Made by a program: the position numbers and the translations under genes. This document shows, one piece after another, positions 11,469 through 24,200 of a stretch of 64,000 nucleotides of DNA (its first letter is position 1; every line of letters begins with the position of its first letter). The stretch covers positions 6,262,001-6,326,000 of the forward strand of contig JAKULF010000003.1 in NCBI GenBank assembly GCA_022661535.1, in the 5' to 3' direction. Below the pieces are notes generated by a model. That model ran no database searches and was not told where the DNA came from. It was given only the letters and a program-made list of their open reading frames with translations. The stretch comes from Eutypa lata. Its lineage: Eukaryota > Ascomycota > Sordariomycetes > Xylariales > Diatrypaceae.

Positions 11469-13379
11469 TTTTTTTTGATTCGGCCTATTGTGAGCTCCAG
11501 TAGCGTAGAGGATTACCTGCGGCTAAGTTAGGTAAAGGAGGGCGTCAAAAACTGCCGGTCAAGAGCTTTTAAGCGTCGCCGTTTTTAACTGTTTCACAGA
11601 CCCGGGTCTCCTATGAAGGGTCGCTAGAACACCAGAACGTCATTAGAGGGAGACAGGCGAAGCTCGAGAGCATGTAGAACGCATTTTATATAACGGCTTG
11701 TCCATGTGTTCTAGCTTCGCTGGACCTAGTGCCGATCATACAGGCGACGGCACGCATGACACAAGCAGGGGTTCACAGCGACCTCCTCCCCTATTCGTCC
11801 GGCCTCGTGTGGAAACGGCTCTCATGATTGGAGCTGCGTTGTTTCTCATGCTACCGTACGGCGCGATGGGATCAAGTTCCAAAACCCTGCTGTGCTGCCT
11901 ATTTAGGAAGTTGGAGACCCGCGAGGTGGAGCGGGACTTAAGATCCGCTCAGGGGACATGCGCGATTCTTGGGAGATGAACATTCAGGTTTAAGATAAAA
12001 AAAATAAATAAAAAAGCCGGAGAGGGTAACGTCGCACGATCTAGGTTGTTTCATCGGTTCACCAGCCCTATTAGTATGTTGGAGGCCGGCGCGCTCTCTT
12101 CTAAAAAAGAAGGACAGATACAGTGCTTACTGTTTGACTCGATCGGAACACCATTATAATAGTTCAAATTCATTACGCTGTCTCCGTCTTATAAGCTGAT
12201 CAAAATTATGAGCAGTTTTGTCGCAATGGTCCGACTCCCAATCGATGCGCTAATATTAGAAACGACATGGATCTAAGATAGTATCATTATAACTGTTCTG
12301 ATATTGCCCTTTATAGGCTATCGTTGACGGTTCCCTGAATGGTCCTATTCGGCGCTCCCGTTTAGTTAGCGGATATGGAGGATCTACTAAATTGATTTAA
12401 AAGGTCAACTCAGGACGCGATAGCATACACTGGAGCACAACCACAAATTTGTCTTATAATTCTTCACATGACCTGAGTCTGCCTCTAGTCAATGACCCGG
12501 GATAGTTACCAATGAACGAAGCAGCAATGGAATACCAAAATTGTGTCTAACAGCTCACGCACGTAACCAACTATGTGGACTAGGGACGTTAGTACCTACA
12601 TACTTCGTAGTCAGGTAGTCAAGAGAATATCGGGAGTACCCGTTCATACTAGTTTGCTAGAGCCAGGCACAATATCCCAAGACGTATTATACTTATCCCT
12701 TGGCGTGAATTTATTTGGGCGATATCTCCGTGTAGATTCAGTATACGTGCCTGCATACTGCCGAGAAGTCTGTATGTGTACTACATAACTAACCTTTGAG
12801 TCGTATCTCTATTGAATTATAGCTTGCTAGCATTAAAATGTCTTATAAAAGAAAGTACCTAATGATGAATAAATCTTAAACCTACATACATATCTACATG
12901 TGATGTTTGTAACCCCTAAAGTTGAATTCGGAAGATGGACGATCTGACCTTAGATCTTATTGCTTACCTACGAAATAGACTACCTATGTAATAACCTTAA
13001 ATAAGTGCTTATCTGAGGTTTATCTTATCAACGTTTTACGCCTCAGGAGTCAGCGCCTGAGGGAAATTAAAATGGGGCCACTGCCCCTCCATGCCCCTCC
13101 ATGCGCTGCTGTTTGTGTTGCTGTTTGTGTGTTGTTGCTTCGGGTCGACTTTCGATGTTTGGAATTTGAGTCATCTTGTGTCATTCTACTAACGTTACCT
13201 ACACACACGACCACGAGAGCCAAATCTCAAGGAGTCAGATCTCGATACTCTACTCGAGGAGCACACTCCTAAGAAGAGTACTATCAGATTATTTTCCTGT
13301 TTCGACAGCAGAGTGACCTCATACCCACCCAAGCAACCCATCGCATCGTATCGCAGCGTGTGTAGCCTTTTCAGCAAAC
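11469..13379. other. Intergenic, 1.9 kb without a convincing gene
   Basis: Open frames at 11698-11979 (93 codons) and 12573-12788 (71 codons) have no motif, signal peptide or splice context. The end of the region holds the leader of the GlnRS gene with ACCCACCCAAGC and CATCGCATCG tracts. Confidence 0.5.
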
Positions 13380-15993
13380 ATGGCGGACGCTATCACCGAA
13401 GGCACTGCGAAGCTGCTGCTGGATGATGTGACAGGCGAGATGGTGTCTAAGAACGAATTGAAGAGGTATGCATATATCCATTTTAATTCCCATTTCTCTT
13501 AAATCTAACTTTGTTTAACTAATAATCTTTTGGCAGTATGTGGATTTATATCCGTCCCGAATACAGTTGCGCGAACCAAATCTGACCGAGATAGAACGAA
13601 CCCAGAAGCGAGCCAAGAAGGCTGCTGCTGATAAGGCGAAGGCAGCAGCACCCCCCGCCACGCCCAAGCAGAATGCGCCCAAGCCTAAAGAGAAGATCGA
13701 AGAACCGACTATCGACCCTGATGCTATGTTTAAGCAGGGCTTCTTAGATGATGTTTATAAGGAGAGGCCCATCAAGCCTGTGGTGACCCGATTTCCACCC
13801 GAGCCTAATGGTAAGCAGGTTCTTCTCGCGACTCTTCCCTGGTTTATACCAAGTCTCATTTATAAAGAGTAATTACTAAATTCAAATGCGGCAGGCTTCC
13901 TCCACATCGGCCATTCCAAGGCGTACGTGCATCGCCTATCACCGGGGACACGAATAGCTCACTGACCTTATTAATTCAGCATTGCGATCAACTTCGGCTT
14001 TGCGAGACACCATGGCGGTCAAACTTATCTACGATTCGATGACACGAACCCCGAAGCTGAAGAGGAGAAATACTTCATCGCTATTGAAGAGATGGTGCAG
14101 TGGCTGGGCTTCACCCCCGTCAAGATCACCTACTCAAGCGACAATTTCCAGAAACTGGTATGAATACAATTCAGCTCTATATGAAGAACCTTTTTTTATC
14201 ACACCAAATATATTGGCCTATGAGCTGACAACTCTCTAGTACGACATGGCCGAAAAGCTTATTCAATTAGGCAAAGCCTATGTGTGCTCATGTGGTGGTA
14301 TGCTCCCGGAATTGAAGAAATATATGTTTACGATATGTGCTAAAATCTTTGGACAGACGAGGACCTTAAAGCCCAGAGAGGAGGCGTGAACCATGGAGGG
14401 CCCCGGTTTCGATGTGCCCACGCAGAGCAGAGCGTAGAATACAATCTGACCGAATTCAGAGGCATGAGGGACGGTAAATACAAGCCCCGGGAAGCTTTCT
14501 TGCGAATGCTGCAAGATATTGAAGACGGCAACCCTCAGATGTGGGACCTTGCGGCATACCGAGTACTGGAGAAGCCTCACCACCGGACCGGATCTACCTG
14601 GAGAATCTATCCTACCTACGATTTCACGCATTGTCTTTGCGATAGTTTTGAGAACATCACTCACTCGCTATGTACTACTGAGTTTGTGCAAAGCAGAGTC
14701 TCGTACGAGTGGCTGAACAAGACTCTTGGTGTGTATTTCTAGTGGTCTACCCACTTGGGGTTTAGTCGGCAAGGTGCTAACGAAGCGATGACTACAGGTG
14801 TATATGAGCCAATGCAGAGAGAGTACGGCAGACTCAGCATAACGGGTACTGTACTCTCAAAACGCAAGATCCTGAAGCTGGTCAATGATGGTTATGTGCG
14901 TGGCTGGGATGACCCAAGACTGTTTACGTTGATTGCTATCAAGCGGCGTGGTGTTCCTCCGGGTGAGTATTTTTTGAAGTCATACCCCCATACTTTGATT
15001 TAAGTCCTAAGTCTGCAGTGACTTTGCTCTAATCAGAACGTTTTTAAAATTAAATTGCACAGCGGGCAAGCAGCTAATTATCTGTAAACAGGGGCGATTT
15101 TGGAGTTTATCAACGAGCTTGGAGTTACTACAGCGCCTTCGGTAAGGTTCTCATTTTGCTTGACTATTGAAAACGTGCTGTTTCTAACTCGAAAGCATTG
15201 CAGGTCATTCAATTGCATCGTTTTGACCAATCAATCCGACGCTATCTTGAGCGGACTGTCCCTCGTCTTATGCTCATACTCGACCCTATACCGGTCGTAA
15301 TTGAGGGCGCTGAGGAACTGGAGGTTGATGTACCATTCTCACCTAAGGTTCCCGCCATGGGATCTCACAAAGTCAAGTTCACGCCTACTGTGTACATCGA
15401 TCGAAGTGATTTCCGTGAAGTCGACAGCAAGGACTACTTCCGGCTAGCACCAAACAAAGCGGTCGGTCTTCTCCAGGTTCCCTATCCAATCAAGGCGGTT
15501 TCTTTCAGCAAGGACGAGGCTACTGGTAAAGTAACAGAGGTCCGCGCCGTATTCGTCAAGGAAGGCAAGAAGCCAAAGACGTACATCCAATGGGTTGCTT
15601 CAGACTCCCGACCGGCCGAGGTGCGGATTCATAACTCTCTTTTCAAGTCCGAGAAACCGGACGAGGCAGAGGGTGGATACCTAAACGATCTCAATCCCGA
15701 GAGTGAGTCTATCTATCCCGATGCTCTCATCGAGTCGGCTGGATTCGATGAAGTTAAGAGAAGAGCACCTTGGCCTGAAGCGGCTGGCGAAAGTGAGCTT
15801 GGAAAAGGTGGGCCCGAGTCGGTTAGATTCCAAGCAATGCGCATCGCCTACTTTGTAAGTCCTCTAATCTCCTTCTATTCGGGAGATAGTGCTAATCATG
15901 ACACACGTATAGGCCATGGACTCAGATTCCACGGACGACAAGTTAGTGCTCAACAAGATCGTAGGCTTGAAGGAGGACGTTGGTAAGAGTTGA
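13380..15993 (+). CDS. Glutaminyl-tRNA synthetase, cytosolic
   Basis: Charges tRNA-Gln with glutamine (class I synthetase). Ten exons: 13380-13465, about 13537-13810, 13895-13922, 13980-14157, 14240-14297, 14357-14728, 14798-14962, 15092-15141, 15204-15854 and 15913-15993; about 647 residues. Visible signatures are [16 protein letters not shown] (HIGH box), the Rossmann-fold segment [38 protein letters not shown], the KMSKS-like VLSKRK, and the anticodon-binding beta barrels ([19 protein letters not shown]). A short Lys/Ala-rich N-terminal tail replaces the large N-terminal domain of yeast Gln4. Exons 2-10 join in phase throughout. The junction of exons 1 and 2 does not: exon 1 ends in phase 2 at AG before GTATGC, and no AG in the next 160 bases gives the matching phase. 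So there is a one-base error, unusual splicing, or a real frameshift. Confidence 0.9.
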
Positions 15994-16907
15994 GGCTCTA
16001 AATCAAGTAGTCTAGGTTATTGGAGTGAGACGTGTAGAATAGTGCAGACTCCTTCCTATGCAAGGGGCTTTCTTTCAATGGATAGGTACTACCTAGGTAG
16101 TTACGTCAGGTCTCCGTATCTGGTTTCGTAGCGACTAGTGTAGCTCTAGATGACTATATGCCATCTGCTATAGCCGTATAGTCAGAGGTGCATGTCAAAC
16201 GAGGCCTTTTGATTTGAGGGTTTATTTCCTGGTAACCTCTCTGAGATTGGGTAACTTAGCTGCTTAGGTAGGTAGTTACAAGGTCCTGCCTGATAACATT
16301 GAAGACGCAAAATCCATTTTCGGAAGATTAGATGCATTGAAACCCGGGAGTGACGTAGCCAAGCATCGGATAGTCCTGCACAACTGAAACGTAGTGGCTT
16401 TTGAACTTCGGACCATTATCCGGAGTAGATTGGGAGCGCATTACCAAAACTGTTCAAATTTGCCCCTCTCCTCCATCCGCTCGCCATCCTATTGGCTCTG
16501 TTGGTTCATCATGCAGCCAACCGTCCCCCCCCCTCCCCCTCTCCAACCCAAATGAGCATTTTTGGCAGTTGGCTAAGTATTACCAATAGGTACTACAGAC
16601 TGTCTCTGAATAATAGCCTGAATAATAGCCTACATGTATCCATCCTATCGTCGGGGACAAAAAGGTCAAACCTACCTAATTGCTTACCTACAATTAATTA
16701 ATTATCAGGTGTCACACCAACAACCCCGCAAATCATTTCCTTATGTAGGGAGGGTTTCATCGGCGACGGACAAGTGATTATTGTTGGCCAACGTGATTGA
16801 TGATGCGATGCGATGCGATGCGCTGCGATGAGATGTCCGCTTGCATTTGCCGTCTCGGGGAATAGAGTCCGGATTACTAGGTACCTAGTTAGCCTTGCCC
16901 GCCGACT

Positions 16908-16946
<39 letters not shown>

Positions 16947-17849
16947 GGATCGAGCCTTGCATAGAACTTGTTTCTGTTTCTTATTGCTGCAGCTCTCGTA
17001 AGGTTTTTGACATGATGGTATCTGTCGTTGAAAGAAGCATAAACTGCAGCGACAGGGGTCCGGGATCGGCCCGTTGGTTTTTAGTCTGTCTACGTCTGTT
17101 GGTTGGTTGGATTTGGTTTCTCGTTGGAGAATTGGAACCAGCCTAACTAGCTGACTAGGCACTGCAAGGAATAAAACAAGAAACATGTGATGTGACCTCC
17201 CGTAGTCCTAGACAGGGTATCTACATACGTACATACATATTGTATGTAACTAGGTAGGTAGGCTAGATAGAATGAGGGAGGTCCAATGCGACTTCGAAGA
17301 GGGGGAGAAAAGGGAGAAGAAACAGAGGGCAGGGAATGGAGCACACGATATAGATATAATATACCGGCAGTAATATAACAGAGCTCCCGGGATTCGCAAC
17401 CCTTAAAATGTGGGAACGGATAGATTGATTGATGCTGAACAGATGACGTCGAGAATACCACCCCCTTCGAACACACACTTTGCGCATCCACTCACTCACT
17501 CACTTACTTGAAAGCAGTATGTAGTATCATCCATGAGCACAGGCGGACCCTTGCTTGTGGTTGGGTATGGACTATATCCATGATTAGATGTAGAGGCGGA
17601 AAAAGTAGGAAGGAGGGAGGGAGGGGAGGGAAGGGAGCAGATGCGTACTTACTTACTTATGTATATATAAACTGCTCGAGTCCATTATATCTGGTATCTG
17701 ATATGGCTGGGTATAATAGAGACGATACACATATAGACACGCAAATACCTATACCCATGCACCTATTCAGAGGCTATAAGGAGCCATAAAACAAATTATT
17801 AGTCTATAACCCCTTACCTTACGTAAACCTCACCTCACCTCACCTCACG
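15994..17849. other. Intergenic with simple-sequence tracts
   Basis: No gene seen. Holds a GATGC-type tandem tract (about 16799-16832), a long poly(T) run (about 16910-16942), TACATACATA/TAGGTAGG microsatellite-like stretches around 17220-17265, and a GGGAGG-rich tract near 17610-17640. The last 200 bases are the esterase promoter, ending in a CTCACCTCACCTCAC repeat just before the ATG. Confidence 0.6.
16910..16942 (+). repeat. Poly(T) homopolymer
   Basis: About 33 T in a row, intergenic, downstream of GlnRS. Could be an A-tail of an old retroposed sequence on the minus strand or simple slippage; no adjoining element was recognised. Confidence 0.8.
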
Positions 17850-19191
17850 ATGTTTCAGTCCACCGCAATAACAACAGCCTCCCTCCTAACCACAACCCTG
17901 CTCATAACAAGCGCCCTAGCAGCGCCCTCCGGACGGATACACACAGCAGCAGCAGCACCGCAACACCGCAACCGTCCACGCGCCCCCTCAGCAGGTTGCG
18001 GTCTAACCCCGGACATCGGCGACGGCGCCTCCAAGGGATACAAGACCACGGCGGGTCGCGACTACAAGGTGCACCTGCCGCGGGACTACTCAGAGAACAC
18101 GGCCGCGCCGCTGATCTTCTCGTACCACGGGGCCGGGGGCAGCGTCGACCAGCAGGCGGACCTCGACCGGCTGGCCGATGTCGAGTTCAATACCGATCAT
18201 ATCGTCGTGTACCTGCAGGGGAATGCTGTTAGTGATTTCATTTAGTTCATTGAGCTTACTTTACCTTGCCTTACCTTGCCTTATCTTACCCCCCTGTGGT
18301 ATTTCCCTGGTCTTCTGTTGCTATTTCATAAGACTTGCTGTACCATAGTGACATACTATACTTTGCTACTCCTTACCCCTTACCCCCTTCTCCACCTATC
18401 TATCTATCTCCCTCTCCTGCTCTTCTCTAGACGCTTTCATATCCATTAAAAGTGGTAAGTAGAACTGTTCATAATTAACAACAAAAAAAAACAAACAGGA
18501 CGACCCCACCCAACCGGACCGCACGACCTGGGAAGGCGCGCCCGAGAACCACTCGGACGACGTGTCGTACACGCGGGACGTTCTCAATGCCATCGTAGCC
18601 GCGTACTGCGTGGACGAGGCCCGGGTGTACGCGGCGGGGTTCTCGCAGGGCGGCGGCTTCGTCGGCGCCCAGCTGGCGTGCACGGCGGACCTGTCCACGC
18701 GGTTCGCAGCCTACGCACCTGTCTCTGGCGCTTACTACCAGAAGCAGGTGGATCAGGAGGGCGAGTGCGCCCCGGATACGGTGAGTATCGATTGTGCTGC
18801 CATTGGTAGTAGTAGTGGTGGTGAAGAGGGAGGAGAGGTGCTGGGGAGGAGAGCGGCAATGAATGTGCCTATCATGGCGTTCCATGGCGGCAGTGATGAT
18901 ACGATTCATTATGAGGGTGGGTTTCGTAACGGCGCTTGCTTACCTACTATTCGACATTTCGTCGATACGTGGGTTGCGGCTGATGGGCTGGGTGCTGTCC
19001 CGGTTAATCAGACTATGGAGGGAAGTAGTGTCGCTATGCGCTACGGTGGTAGTGAGGATGATGCCCTGGTTACGTTGGTCTATGCCGGCGATGAGGTCGG
19101 ACATGCGTGGATGTCAACGGCAACCGGTACGGCGACCTTTGAGGCGAGCGAGTGGATTATGGCATTTTTTAAGAGCCATAGTCTAGCTTGA
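17850..19191 (+). CDS. Secreted CE1-type esterase (feruloyl esterase C / PHB depolymerase-like)
   Basis: Alpha/beta hydrolase of the family that includes fungal feruloyl esterases and polyhydroxybutyrate depolymerase-like (LpqC) proteins; likely releases phenolic or acetyl esters from plant polymers (inference). Exons 17850-18227, 18431-18454 (24 bases) and 18499-19191, all phase 0; 364 residues. Signal peptide about 1-24 (ends ALAAP). The oxyanion-side motif SYHGAGGS is present. The nucleophile is S183 in AAGFSQGGGF, the acid is Asp in HGGSDDTIHY, and the His is in DEVGHAW. The 24-base exon encodes TLSYPLKV; intron boundaries CTCTAG and GTAAGT are good, but skipping it also keeps frame. A possible extra intron starts at GTGAGT (18781) in a low-complexity Ser/Gly/Glu-rich insert, so that insert may not be in the protein. 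Confidence 0.88.
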
Positions 19192-21285
19192 GCCTTTTAG
19201 TTTTCCTTTCCCCCCTTTTCTTTTTGTTGCCTTTTCCGTGTGTGTAATTACGGTGTTGTGGTGATAGGGATAGAAAGGCTAGGATAATAGGGGAGAGTGC
19301 CTGGAATAGAGTAGCTTTAATAATGCGTTTGGTGGCATCGCAAGGTAAAAACCTTCATAATGTCTGCATCATTTCTTTCTAGATTCATAATATTCCGTTC
19401 GAAGCATAGCAGATGATCATTTCAAATGGGATGAATCTAAGTAGCTGTCCATGTCAAGATTGGGAAAGTGTTACAATGAGTACCATGGTATGATAGTTGA
19501 TGATTGGGCGGATTGATACAAATGGCCATTGTTGAAAAGTATGATGTCACTCCTCGGAACCAGGCTGGCAAGTTGCTGCATAACTTCCACAGCCAGTTGA
19601 CACAAATTCACATACACGGCCTATGAAATGCATGAAAATCAACCTGTCAGTACGTTGCAGTAATTGCAGTGCCCTACATTAAAGGGTGTCCACGGTATCC
19701 ATGGTAGACCTGAAAATATGGCTTAACATCCTACTATTAATAAATATCATACACCTATTTATACAATATTATTAATAAGTAACTGAATGATACTGCTACA
19801 GCTTAGATCCAAAAGAGAATTACCAAGTTCTAAAATATAAATGGTTCGTTTGACGTATTTAGATGGCCTATTTTGGTGACGGATATAGCAAATATAGCGG
19901 ACAACGCCTTAGCAAAGACCAAAACACCAAAAGTCAAAGTTGCGATGAGTATTTTTTGGCTTCACTTTAGCCTTTATCATTTTGCAACGCACAGAAATCC
20001 TCATATATGGTGTCATCAATATAGCCGGCTCGTATAGTGCGCTGTATAACTCGCCAGCCTTCTGGTAACATTTCATAAATTAAGTTCTATCGAGAGGATA
20101 TGCTGCTACAGGTTTCCGATGTGAAAGACATAGTAGCAGAATGGATTAAAAATAACCTATGCATGGAGATTATACTATTTTTTATCCCCTCTCCCCCCTC
20201 TAACTCATGGTGTGCTCGTTTCAAGCAAGCTGCGAGGACATGTTGAGACAACCATCTTCCAAGAATAGGTAAGTAACATTTTAACTCCTGGATCATCCTA
20301 AACCTAAATAGCCTAGTTATTACTTCTTTTGAAATATTGATTACAGGATTTCAAATGTTATTTGTGACTTCTTTGTTGGTCAACGATCGTCAATTATTAG
20401 CCTGTGCGCATATTAAGATTTAATTTGCTAGGGAAATTCATACCATGCAGATTTTCATTATTCTATCATGAGGTGATATTGTAAGCTGATGCTGATATAG
20501 TATGCAGGTGTGATTGGGCATGAGCTGCCCGGACCTCCGTTGGGGAAGATATTATGTATGGCTATTTCTCTATCTATTACCTAGCCACGAGGCATAGGGT
20601 CCTGTGGGGTCCAATGAGCCAGAACACTAGTATACAAAATGCCTATATGTTTAACTTATGATCATCAGTACCTTCAAGCCCTTCTCATTGACTCGTGTAC
20701 ACCGAGTTAACAGGCGATTGATTGGACATGAGCGAACTGCCCATCTCTATTTTTGCAATGTACATATCAGGAATAGGCGACTATTAAGCGCTGAGATAGC
20801 TGAATTCTGAAATCTGATAAGACTCCCTGAATGATCGGGCTACACATGGCTGACACGGCGGCTGAAATGATAACCTAATCTCGTCAACAGGGGTTAAAAT
20901 AGCCAATAATTAGGGCATGATCAGGATATAAAAAACGAAAAGTATTCTATCATAGCCTTCTCATATGCAGCTTCTGCAATTGCGACGAGCTCTTATGTAA
21001 CACCACTTGAAATTCCAATTATATTTATTCGCCACAGGGTAATATATTGTGCCTGATATTTTCCTAAATAATGATTCCCATCTATGAGACTCAGGTAGCT
21101 CTATACCGATGCATGAAGTATTTTACGGTGTAATCTATGCCTGTTAATATTCTCATCCTTAGTCAGTTGGGTTGCGAAATCAACGATCTCATTAGCCTAC
21201 TTCTAGAGAGGAATGCGGCTCGTGTATTTATACTTTATTCTATGGGAACAGCTGGCAGGCAGGTATCTATACCTTGAACGACAAT
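19192..21285. other. Intergenic, 2.1 kb without a gene
   Basis: A+T-leaning sequence. A 69-codon minus-strand frame (20087-20296) was judged not coding. No repeat, tRNA or element was recognised. Confidence 0.5.
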
Positions 21286-24200
21286 ATGTATCAAACAGCA
21301 ACACAGCAGACACGCCAGCCACTCACAATTAAGTTCGAAGTAGTACCACAAAGCGATACAGACTATGTTGACACAGAAGAACAATTTGAAAATACCAGGC
21401 TTCTAGCTACACCATGCGAAGGTCAATCGAATCGAGGAGATGAAAGGTTTAATGGAACAGGGGAATATAATGGTCCCGAGCAAACAGTAACAGATAATGC
21501 AGAGTTAGCTCCACTTCATCTCGCCTCCGAGCGCGCGAATAATCCTGGAGACCAGTCAAGTTATTTAATCCTTGAAGATGTGCCTAGGCCAGATACCGGC
21601 AATAATGAGCAGGATATCACCAACAATTCCCCTGTCAATCAACCAGCAGGAACGGGACTTCATTCCACCTGGACGAGCCATGACCTGGAGCAGGGTGGCT
21701 ATAGCTTCAGTGGCTTCCTAGAGACACGCAACGAGGGGAAAGTATTCAGTGTGAGGGAAGCTCCAAATTACAAACCTTGGGTCTTTAGATCCCCATTCAT
21801 GGGCATATTACTTCTTCTAATCCTAATCTCTCTCGGGTTAGTTGAGCTAGCAGTTTATATGCTACCTGATGGCATGAAGGATGCGGCGCCTGCATACACT
21901 ATCTACAACTCAACGGCTTCACATCTGCAGAGCAGCCCTATTCATGTCAAAGATACCAAGGATCTTCAGGGCCACCAAATAGTTAGAGAAGAGTCTATCT
22001 ACAAGCTTCTGGGTGATCTGAGGAGAAGCAGCTCTCTGACTATTGATCGAATCGCCTCTATATCATCAGTTCCGCCAATTGTCTTTACCAGTCCCAGCAA
22101 TTTAAAGCCTGTTCTCACTGGATTAGAACCAATGACATCTAATATCGGTTCTCTTACGAGCAGCATTATAGCGGCACCGAGAAATATTGCGAAGTCAAGT
22201 ACTACATATCCGATTGTGAAACCACCACATTCAAATTATACATCTACTACCTTCGGTGGAACCAACAAAATTTGCACAGAGTACTTCTATCCCCCACTTC
22301 CAACTACTACAGTAGAGATCGTTACGATGACGATTGGTCCAGAGGACCCTTCCACAACTACAGGAAGCTCAAAACCCCTTGACGACGATTGTGACACAAC
22401 GCTAACGGAAACTTACTATGCTACCGGCCACGTCACAGTAGGGTTGAATACTGTCACAGTGGACCTACGAACTCCCATACGTACCAAAGACCAAAAGTCA
22501 GGCGTGACTCCCACTAGTATATCCGCCGCTGAGCCTATAAGCACCTGTTACTATACAACAGTCACTGAGACGTCTGAGGCCAACATCTTGGTGGTATCGA
22601 CAACTACGACTGTGGATATCACAGTGCTTCTTGACAAACGCCAACCTCCCCTGACCCTTTATCCTCCGCCGTTAGTCAGGCAAGCATGTATTTCAGGGGG
22701 GGTATTCACTGTCACGGAAAACGTCGCGGAGTTGGGCCATACCACCATTACAGAGTTCAACACTGTTACTGTAGACGTTCGACGACCAAGCATAACAGTA
22801 GATAAGTCGTCCACAACACGAACAGATCAGCCACCGCTGATTGACAGTCCGCCTACCTCAGCAACAGACCCCCTTAATGACATGCCGACAGAAACTTCCA
22901 ACGCTCAATTCTCAGGCTCAACGGAAAATAGACAGAAGGGAGGGCAGTTGACTTCAGCGATAACTACAAAAGATGGTCCACACACAATATCGATTTCAAC
23001 CAAAATCCCAGTAGATGACCACGAAACAAGTGTCCATTCGCCAAAATCTGAAGACGAAATAACCACAATGTTCTCTATTATCACAACAGATGAAAATGGA
23101 AAGACAGTTACCTCTACCAAGACAACTACATTTGCTCTGGGGACAGAATCTCTCCAAACTACAACAATTGCATTTTCGACTGTAGATAAGGACGGGAACG
23201 CATTGATCACGACAACTACCCATCTTGTCGACTCTACTGGGGAAAATACAGAGAGTGTGCTCAACATACCTAGTACAAGTAGAGATGCACAGGGGGTTAT
23301 TCTGACTGCTGTGGAGACTACGCTAACGAACTCGAATGGTGAACCAACTCTCACGAGCTCGATGCTGATCTACGGCATAATGCGAACCACTACCGTAGAA
23401 GACTCTCTCGAGCGTCCGACAGATACCAAGGAATTCGTGGTTTTCAACGAGCCAGAGACATCTACCTTCATAAACTCGAAGGGCGAGCCAATGACAACCG
23501 CGACCTTATACATGATCTCTCAAACAAATACGCTAACAGACGAGAACGGGGAGCCTACAATAACGATAGTCACTGTGCTTACAAAAACTCCATCCATAGT
23601 GATTTTGACGAACACCCAAGGCAGCGCAACAGCCACGTGGACCTCCCTCGTTCCGGCAGAGTTCCCGACTACAGTTCCGAGCAACTTCGCTACGCCAACC
23701 GCTAGCCCGACGAATAATAGCAGTTCCTCAGCAGAAAGTGGTGAACTCTACAAGGTGTACGCAATAACGCATAGTGAATATTTTACCGGTCTGATACTGC
23801 CAACTCTCCTCGCAACAGCTTTATCGATTCCCATTCGCATCCTAAGCTATGTGGCCAAGCTATACCAACCATTCCATGCTCTAGCTTCGACCTTGGGCGG
23901 TTCATCGGCCTATGCGTCGATCTGCTTTAAAACCTTAGGGATAAGAGCTTCCATTGTGGGATTCCAGTCTATTCCACATGGCCAGTACTTGCTTCCGATT
24001 ACAGATGTTTTGGTCGCATTGAGCGCTATTCTAGTCCCGCTTAGTTCTGAGATAGTTCGGGTCATACTACAGGGTGATGACTGCCATAGGGGCCAGGGAA
24101 ACGCAGATAATTGTGCCATCACAATCGGCGTATTCCCGATTCCTGCCATGATCGCTGTCGCAGTCTTGGTCCTCATGGCTGTTCTCATTATACTCGCAGC

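Noticed and set aside
11698..11979. 93-codon plus-strand open frame
   Set aside because: Random-looking composition, no motif, no splice or signal-peptide support; several stop-free frames of this size are expected by chance in 64 kb.
18781..18860. Possible extra intron in the esterase starting GTGAGT
   Set aside because: The frame is open through it and no clearly better acceptor keeps frame; kept as an uncertainty in the gene entry, not as a separate feature.
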